DNA from: Bartonella massiliensis
Lineage (GTDB): Bacteria > Pseudomonadota > Alphaproteobacteria > Rhizobiales > Rhizobiaceae
Assembly (NCBI RefSeq): GCF_902150025.1
Contig: NZ_CABFVS010000020.1
Span: forward strand, 16,268-80,267
Direction: 5' to 3'
DNA length: 64,000 bases
Both the position numbers and the translations under genes were made by a program. The notes under the pieces are model-generated. The model saw only the letters and a program-made list of their open reading frames with translations. It did not search any database and had not been told where the DNA came from. Shown here in pieces: positions 58,998 to 64,000 of this stretch. Within the stretch, counting starts at the first letter, position 1; the number at the start of each line of letters is the position of its first letter.

Positions 58998-59072
58998 TGG
59001 AGCGGGCGATGGGATTCGAACCCACGACCCCAACCTTGGCAAGGTTGTGCTCTACCCCTGAGCTACACCCGC
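58998..59072 (-). tRNA. tRNA-Gly(GCC)
   Basis: A 75-base cloverleaf with encoded CCA (58998-59000). Acceptor GCGGGTG/CGCCCGC, D-arm TAGCTCAGGGGTAGAGC, anticodon loop with GCC between AACCTT and AAGGTT, and T-arm GTGGGTTCGAATCCCA. The plus-strand ORF starting MERAMGFEPTTPTLARLCST is the antisense of this tRNA. Confidence 0.96.
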
Positions 59073-59255
59073 TCACCGATTCGATATATACCGTGCTTGT
59101 ATGGCTTAGGCTTCTAAGAATTGCAACAAAAAAAATATCATCTCAGTTTGATTTATTTTGTCTATGTTTCGATAAAATGAAATAAAGATTGATTTTAAAA
59201 GATTCTTCAGTAATAGATAATTCCTCTTTTAATTTTTGCGTGGAGAGGGTGGATA

Positions 59256-60233
59256 ATGTTGAAGAGAATAAATATATTAGGGGTTGTCATTGCGGCTGTT
59301 TTTATGATGAACAGTGTTGTAAAAGCAGATGATCAAGTCAAACACATTAAAGTTGCTTTAACACAAATTATGGTTCACCCTGCAGCCGATGCTGTTCGTA
59401 AAGGTGTGGAAGATGTTCTTGCAGAGAATGATTATAAGCAAGGTGAAAATTTTCAGCTGACCTTTTTATCAGCGCAGGGCAATATTTCAACAGCAACGCA
59501 AATTGCACGTAAATTTGTTGGTGATAAACCCGATGTTATTGTAGCCATTACCACACCTTCAGCGCAAACAATGCTTGCGGCAACAAAAACAATTCCTATC
59601 GTTTTTGCTGCAATTTCAGACCCTATTGGAGCTAAAATCGTTTCTTCTCTGACTAAACCTGGTTGTAATGTGACAGGAAGTTCTGATCGTATAGATGTTG
59701 CTGAAAGTGTTAAACTTTTGCAAGAAGTAAAACCAGATTTGAAAAAAATTGGTTATCTTTATAATGCTTCTGAGGCAAATTCTGTTTCAACACTTAAAAC
59801 GTTAAAGGATGTAGCAAAAAAAGTTGGAATTGAAATCATTCCTTCATCGGCACCAAAGCCTTCAGATGTTCAAGCAGCAACACGCGCTTTAATCGGTAAG
59901 GTCGATATTATTTTTGTTCCTGCTGATAATACGATTCTGTCTGTTTTAGAGGGTGCAATAAAGGTCACACAGGAAGCCAATATACCTGTATTTACTGTGG
60001 ATGCTAATACGATAGGACGTGGGCCTTTTATGACGCAAGGTGTGAACTTCTATGATGTAGGTGTTGATGCTGGGAAGTTGGTTGTGCGTATTCTAAAGGG
60101 TGAAAAGCCTGGTGATATTGATGTTGTGCATGCGGCTAATAATGATATTCGAATTGATATGAAAGCAGCAGAAAAAGCAGGAATTGTTATTCCGCAGGCC
60201 GTTATTGACCGTGCGACAAAAGTGATTCAATGA
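59256..60233 (+). CDS. ABC transporter substrate-binding protein (TrpX-like)
   Basis: A 325-residue periplasmic protein with a signal peptide ending VKA-DD near residue 24. The fold is the ABC_sub_bind family: IKVALTQIMVHPAADAVRKG, QGENFQLTFLSAQGN, TPSAQTMLAATKTIPIVFAA, and PVFTVDANTIGRG. Family members bind aromatic amino acids or similar small ligands; the ligand here is not known. It forms an operon with the permease and ATPase. Confidence 0.9.
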   Translation: MLKRINILGVVIAAVFMMNSVVKADDQVKHIKVALTQIMVHPAADAVRKGVEDVLAENDYKQGENFQLTFLSAQGNISTATQIARKFVGDKPDVIVAITTPSAQTMLAATKTIPIVFAAISDPIGAKIVSSLTKPGCNVTGSSDRIDVAESVKLLQEVKPDLKKIGYLYNASEANSVSTLKTLKDVAKKVGIEIIPSSAPKPSDVQAATRALIGKVDIIFVPADNTILSVLEGAIKVTQEANIPVFTVDANTIGRGPFMTQGVNFYDVGVDAGKLVVRILKGEKPGDIDVVHAANNDIRIDMKAAEKAGIVIPQAVIDRATKVIQ

Positions 60234-60316
60234 CTTTTGTCAATAGGATATTGATACAATAAAAGTGCATTAAAAGTGCATTAAGTTTTCATAGAGTTCA
60301 TGGAGATTGTCTTTAC
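60234..60316. other. 83-base spacer with a tandem repeat
   Basis: AAAAGTGCATT is repeated directly at about 60261-60283. No terminator was recognised, so the transporter genes are probably one operon. Confidence 0.3.
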
Positions 60317-61213
60317 ATGAATATATTTGCGTTTTCTGGCGCTGTGGAATTAGGTCTTATTTATGCATTTGTGGCTATAGGGGTTTATCTCTCATTTCGC
60401 GTTTTGGATTTTCCGGATTTAACGGTTGATGGCTCATTTCTTCTCGGGTCTTGTGTCTGTGGTGTCCTGATTCTTTTAGGGTTTAATGCATGGACAGCTA
60501 TGGCATGTGCTTTTTGTGCAGGTATGGCTGCTGGTTTATTAACAGCTCTGTTGAATTTGCGTTTTGGTATTTTGAATCTTTTAGCTTCTATTTTAACAAT
60601 GTCCGCACTTTATACGGTTAATCTTCGTATTATGGGAATTATGGGAGGCTCTAATGTTAACTTGGGGCTTGCTGATACGGCTTTAACACCATTTTATAAT
60701 TTGTTTGGTTTGTCTGATATCTTTGTGCGTCCTCTTTTCGTTGGTACTGTATTATTGGTTGTAGCGTTTTTGATTTGGCGGTTTTTGGAAAGTGAAATTG
60801 GTCTTGCTATGCGCGCAATGGGTGCTAATCCACGCATGGCGACAGCGCAAGGTGTTCATACATCAGCATTGATTTATTTTGGTATGGGGCTTTCCAATGC
60901 TTGTGTTGCACTTGGTGGTTCTCTTTATATTCAAACCGCGATTGCAACGGATATTACCGGTGGAATTGGGACAATTGTTTTCGGGTTAGCAGCCGTGATT
61001 ATTGGTGAAACGCTCTTTCGTACACGTAATATTTTTTGGATTATAATCAGCTGTATTGTGGGATCTGTGCTGTATCGTGTGGCGGTGCAATTTGCATTTG
61101 AAGCTAATGGCATTGGTATTGATACATCGACAGATCTTCAGTTGATTACTTCATTGTTGGTTGTTTTAACTCTTATTGTGCCACGCTATTGGAGGAGGCG
61201 TAAACGTGATTGA
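60317..61213 (+). CDS. ABC transporter permease (TrpY-like)
   Basis: A 298-residue inner-membrane protein with eight or nine hydrophobic segments, of the branched-chain-type permease group. FSGAVELGLIYAFVAIGVYL opens it; LDFPDLTVDGSFLLGSCVCG and EIGLAMRAMGANPRMATAQG (the cytoplasmic coupling loop) are typical. It has a basic C-terminus, RYWRRRKRD. The stop overlaps the ATPase start by 8 bases. Confidence 0.9.
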   Translation: MNIFAFSGAVELGLIYAFVAIGVYLSFRVLDFPDLTVDGSFLLGSCVCGVLILLGFNAWTAMACAFCAGMAAGLLTALLNLRFGILNLLASILTMSALYTVNLRIMGIMGGSNVNLGLADTALTPFYNLFGLSDIFVRPLFVGTVLLVVAFLIWRFLESEIGLAMRAMGANPRMATAQGVHTSALIYFGMGLSNACVALGGSLYIQTAIATDITGGIGTIVFGLAAVIIGETLFRTRNIFWIIISCIVGSVLYRVAVQFAFEANGIGIDTSTDLQLITSLLVVLTLIVPRYWRRRKRD

Positions 61214-62000
61214 GTTTTTTCATGTTGGGGTTACATTTAAACAGCAAACGCCTTTGGAAAAACAGGCTTTAATTGATATTAACCTTAAAATTGATCAGGG
61301 CAGTTTTGTGACCGTTATCGGTTCAAATGGTGCGGGTAAATCAACTTTGCTCAGTGTTTTAGCAGGGACAACGCTTCCCTCGACAGGAAAAGTGGTCATC
61401 AATGGACAAAATGTTTCTAGGCAATCGGTTAGTGAACGTGCTGGAAAGGTTGCGTGTGTTTTTCAAGATTCATTAATGGGAAGTTGTGGTTCTTTAACAA
61501 TTGAAGAAAATTTGGCTCTTGCGACACTTCGAGGAAATCGTCGTAGTTTGCGTTCAGCTTTAAATCATGAAAAAAGGCAATTTTTTCGGGAGAAAATTGC
61601 TCAATTAGGCATTGGTCTTGAAGCATATATTCAAAATCCTATGGATAGTTTATCTGGTGGACAACGCCAAGCTGTTTGTCTTGTGATGGCAACGTTAGCG
61701 CATGCGGATGTTTTATTACTTGATGAACATACTTCAGCGCTTGATCCTGGAATGGCTGATTTTGTGATGCGATTGACTGAAAAAATCGTTGAAGAGAAAA
61801 AATTAACGACTATTATGGTGACCCATTCTATGCGTCAGGCTCTTGACTATGGCGATCGCACTTTGATGTTACATGGTGGAAAAGTGATTTTGGATGTCTG
61901 TCATGAAGAGCGTCAAGGCTTGGATGTTAATGATTTAATTGGTATGTTTCAGAAAGTTCGTGGGGAAGTTCTTGATGATGATGAACTATTAATGGATTAA
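61206..62000 (+). CDS. ABC transporter ATP-binding protein (TrpZ-like)
   Basis: GTG 61206 has GGAGGAGG nearby and gives 264 residues starting VIEFFHVGVTFKQQ; the longer frame from 61176 is unlikely. All ATPase motifs are present: Walker A GSNGAGKST, Q-loop CVFQDSL, signature LSGGQRQA, Walker B VLLLDEHTSALDP (with Glu followed by His), and switch TIMVTHSM. It powers the import of the ligand bound by the first gene. holA follows 4 bases later. Confidence 0.92.
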   Translation: MIEFFHVGVTFKQQTPLEKQALIDINLKIDQGSFVTVIGSNGAGKSTLLSVLAGTTLPSTGKVVINGQNVSRQSVSERAGKVACVFQDSLMGSCGSLTIEENLALATLRGNRRSLRSALNHEKRQFFREKIAQLGIGLEAYIQNPMDSLSGGQRQAVCLVMATLAHADVLLLDEHTSALDPGMADFVMRLTEKIVEEKKLTTIMVTHSMRQALDYGDRTLMLHGGKVILDVCHEERQGLDVNDLIGMFQKVRGEVLDDDELLMD

Positions 62001-62004
62001 TAGT

Positions 62005-63044
62005 GTGGCTCAGAAAAAAGCACATGAGGTTGATCAGTTTCTAACACGTTTTTCACGTGCTTTTCCTATTGTTCTTATTTATGGATCAGACCGTGGTCTT
62101 ATTTGTGAGCGTGCACAACGTTTTGCAAAGCTTACAAAGGTTGCAATAGAAGATCCATTTTCAACAATTCGTTTGGATGCTGCTGAAATCGATAAGGATC
62201 CTGCACGTTTGGAAAATGAAGCGTGTACTGTATCTCTTTTTGGGGGCGATCGTTTGATATGGATTTCAAATGCTGCTAACCAAAAAGGTTTTCTTACTGC
62301 CTTGAAGCTTTTAATTGAGAAACCACCAGAGAAAAGTTTTATTCTCATTGAAGCGGGGGATTTAAAAAAAGGAACAGGGTTGCGCAATGCTGTTGAAACG
62401 GCATCAAGTGCAATGGCTTTGCCTTGTTTTGCTGATGATATGCGTTCTCTTGACGGTTTGATTGATGAGGTTTTAGGGCAATTTAAGAAGACTCTTTCTT
62501 TGGATGCACGCAGATGGCTGCATGAAAGTTTAGGAGCTGATCGCCTTGTATCACGAGGTGAATTAGAGAAGCTTTGTCTTTACGCTAAAGATGTTCATAT
62601 TACTCTTGAGGATGTAAAAGCTGTTGTAAGCGATGTAAGCGCTCTTTCTCAAGATGAAGTCATTGATGCTCTGTTATTAGGCGATATATCAGGCTTTGAA
62701 GCGCATTTTAATCGACATGCGGCATTACATGGGACGCTTTTTTTTATTTTGAGTACAGCACAAAGGCATTTTCAGCAATTACAGCTGTTGCGTTATCAGG
62801 TAGAGGTTGAAGGAAAGTCGCCTTTTACGGTGGTTTCTCAAGCACGCCCCCCATTTTTTTTCAACGAAAAAAGACTGTTGAACAAGCTTTAAAATATTGG
62901 AAGTTAGAACAGATTTCTTACGCAATGGAAAGAATTGAGAGTGCTGTTTTAGACAGCCGTAAAAATCCGCTTTTGGGTGAAGCTATCATTCGTCAAGCTT
63001 TGTTAGGTCTTACAATTATTGCACGACGTCAGATGGCAGCTTAA
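62005..63044 (+). CDS. holA: DNA polymerase III delta subunit, with an apparent frameshift in the 3' part
   Basis: Starts at GTG 62005. The clamp-loader subunit that opens the sliding clamp. Seen are IVLIYGSDRGLICERAQRFA, VSLFGGDRLIWI, LGADRLVSRGELEKL and LSQDEVIDALLLGDI. The open frame ends at 62892 with KRLLNKL. In the next frame the expected C-terminus continues QRKKTVEQALKYWKLEQISY to a stop at 63042. The slip is at the T8 run 62854-62861 (preceded by C6). The full product would be about 346 residues. It may be sequencing error, transcriptional slippage, or a truncation. A decayed second copy of the 3' end lies downstream. Confidence 0.85.
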
Positions 63045-63069
63045 CATTTTAAAAAATGTGATGATTGGT

Positions 63070-63352
63070 TATTTTGAGGATGAGACAGAGATATTTTCGC
63101 AATTCTAGCTTGTTGTATTATCTGGTAAAGGTTGAAGGAAAATCGCCTTTTACGGTGGTTTCTCAAGCACGTCCCTCCATTTTTCAATGAAAAAAATAAT
63201 TGAACAAGCTTTAAAATATTGGAAATTAGAACAGATTTCTTACGCAATGGAAAGAATTGAGAGTACTGTTTTAGACCGATTTAAAAATACAGTTTTGCGT
63301 GAAGCTTTTATTCTTTGGGTTTTGTTGAGATTTAAAATTGTTGTATGATGTC
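63070..63352 (+). pseudogene. decayed duplicate of the holA 3' end
   Basis: It aligns with 62745-63040. The best-kept part (63125-63285) includes GGTTGAAGGAAAATCGCC, GTGGTTTCTCAAGCACG, and CAAGCTTTAAAATATTGG. Point changes and small indels break the frame. It is about 30 bases beyond the holA stop. Confidence 0.8.
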
Positions 63353-63544
63353 TGGTGGCTAAAATAGAGTATTCTATTTAGGAGGGTGGGTTTTTAGACA
63401 TTTAAAATTTTATACTATTTCTGTAAAATACTCTCATTGAATATGTGGTGATAGAAGGTATATGCGTTTTCTTGACGTGTTAAGTGTTGTTAAAGTGCGT
63501 GTTGAATATTGAGAGAAAGGTTTGTTTCATAGAACCTTTAGAAA
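63353..63544. other. non-coding sequence between the holA fragment and copy I
   Basis: AT-rich; a short dyad AATAGAgtatTCTATT at about 63366-63381 is seen. No gene was recognised. Confidence 0.3.
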
Positions 63545-63970
63545 AATAGAATGCCATCCAGTTGTCAATTCACGAGCTTTTTTAAAGAGACATCTCTCAA
63601 AATGTACGTCACATCCATTTCACGACGATGTCCATGAATGGTATAATGGTAAAGCCTCCTGAAATAATATAAAATCCATTGAGCATTACCATCTTTGCGC
63701 TTGTGAAGGAGCAAGCCGGCGCCATCATACACTTTGCCAGCCTTTGAGTGTTGCAACAGACTTTGCATTGAGACGGTTCATGAAAAGCCATTTTTGTTCC
63801 TTTCTTATACAAATTTTATCCACACGCTAATCCCGCTTGTGACGTGCAAGCGGAGAGGTTTTAATTGTTTCAAAATAAACAGATTTTAAATGAGAAAATC
63901 TTACGATATTTAAGACTCTCATTCAATATGTAAAAAAGTTAAATATCATTATAAATCAATATCTTGTTCG
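63545..63970 (-). mobile_element. degenerate integrase-leader element, copy I (best kept)
   Basis: The minus-strand integrase N-terminus (about 63565-63768) reads GKVYDGAGLLLHKRKDGN, then AQWILYYF, YTIHGHRREMDV and LRDVSLKK. This is the N-terminal (DUF4102-like) domain of phage-type tyrosine integrases, broken within a few dozen codons. The leader (63780-63970) holds CCGCTTG-TGACGTG-CAAGCGG (63828-63848), AATGAGA and TCTCATT about 22 bases apart (63891-63925), and ATCATTATAAATCAATAT near its end. Confidence 0.7.
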
Positions 63971-64000
63971 TTTAATGAATCGCATGAGTGGTTTAAAGGC

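Noticed and set aside
58997..59185. Plus-strand ORF of 62 codons starting MERAMGFEPTTP
   Set aside because: Antisense to tRNA-Gly(GCC).
62050..62065. CACGTG-centred site in holA as a fifth parS
   Set aside because: Only one half matches the consensus (TTTTTCACGTGCTTTT).
63817..63825. Perfect TTATCCACA in element copy I
   Set aside because: Other copies have ATCCATA or ATCTATA here, so it is a variant of the element's own motif, not an origin.

Overview
The window looks like a piece of an AT-rich alphaproteobacterial chromosome. It is most likely Bartonella: gene order is that of the order Hyphomicrobiales (formerly Rhizobiales), coding density is low in places, BA14K-type and Omp19/Inh-type envelope proteins are present, and the haem genes that flank this locus in free-living relatives are absent. 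Genus is inferred; no species is claimed.

Layout. 1-4757 (all minus strand): the 5' end of polA, then dnaQ-coaE-aroE-maf-ppsR. 4758-5316: a very AT-rich divergent gap with DnaA-box-like sites, the best candidate for the chromosome origin. 5317-12283 (plus): rho-mnmE-mnmG-rsmG-parA-parB with parS-like sites; parB has an apparent frameshift. 12307-18756 (minus): a duplicated secreted-protein gene, gloB, yciB, ftsY, mtaB, dapF. 18984-30123 (plus): an Omp19/Inh-like lipoprotein, zapE and the TCA block mdh-sucCDAB-lpdA. 31408-33801 (minus): the carboxyspermidine pathway pair. 33865-40713 (plus): a small coupled ORF with a BA14K-like protein, then a complete six-gene Mrp/Pha cation/proton antiporter operon. 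40730-43668 (minus): two MliC-like genes, a tRNA-Arg(CCU) gene interrupted by a group I intron, aroB and aroK. 43768-46687 (plus): a small membrane protein, xerD, accA and an L,D-transpeptidase.

46.7-58.9 kb is an eroded accessory stretch. Intact genes (cobW-type GTPase, dacC-type carboxypeptidase, plsC, thiD, a GNAT acetyltransferase) sit among pseudogenes and many degenerate copies of one element, made of a conserved non-coding leader plus the start of a phage-type integrase. 59.0-64.0 kb holds tRNA-Gly(GCC), a three-gene ABC importer, holA with an apparent frameshift, a decayed second copy of the holA 3' end and another element copy.

Together the window shows replication initiation and segregation (oriC candidate, parABS, holA, dnaQ, polA), central metabolism (2-oxoglutarate dehydrogenase to malate), aromatic and DAP biosynthesis, and envelope proteins that may resist host lysozyme and proteases. 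The most unusual signals are the integrase-leader element family and its association with partial duplications of neighbouring genes, the homopolymer frameshifts in parB and holA, and the tRNA intron.
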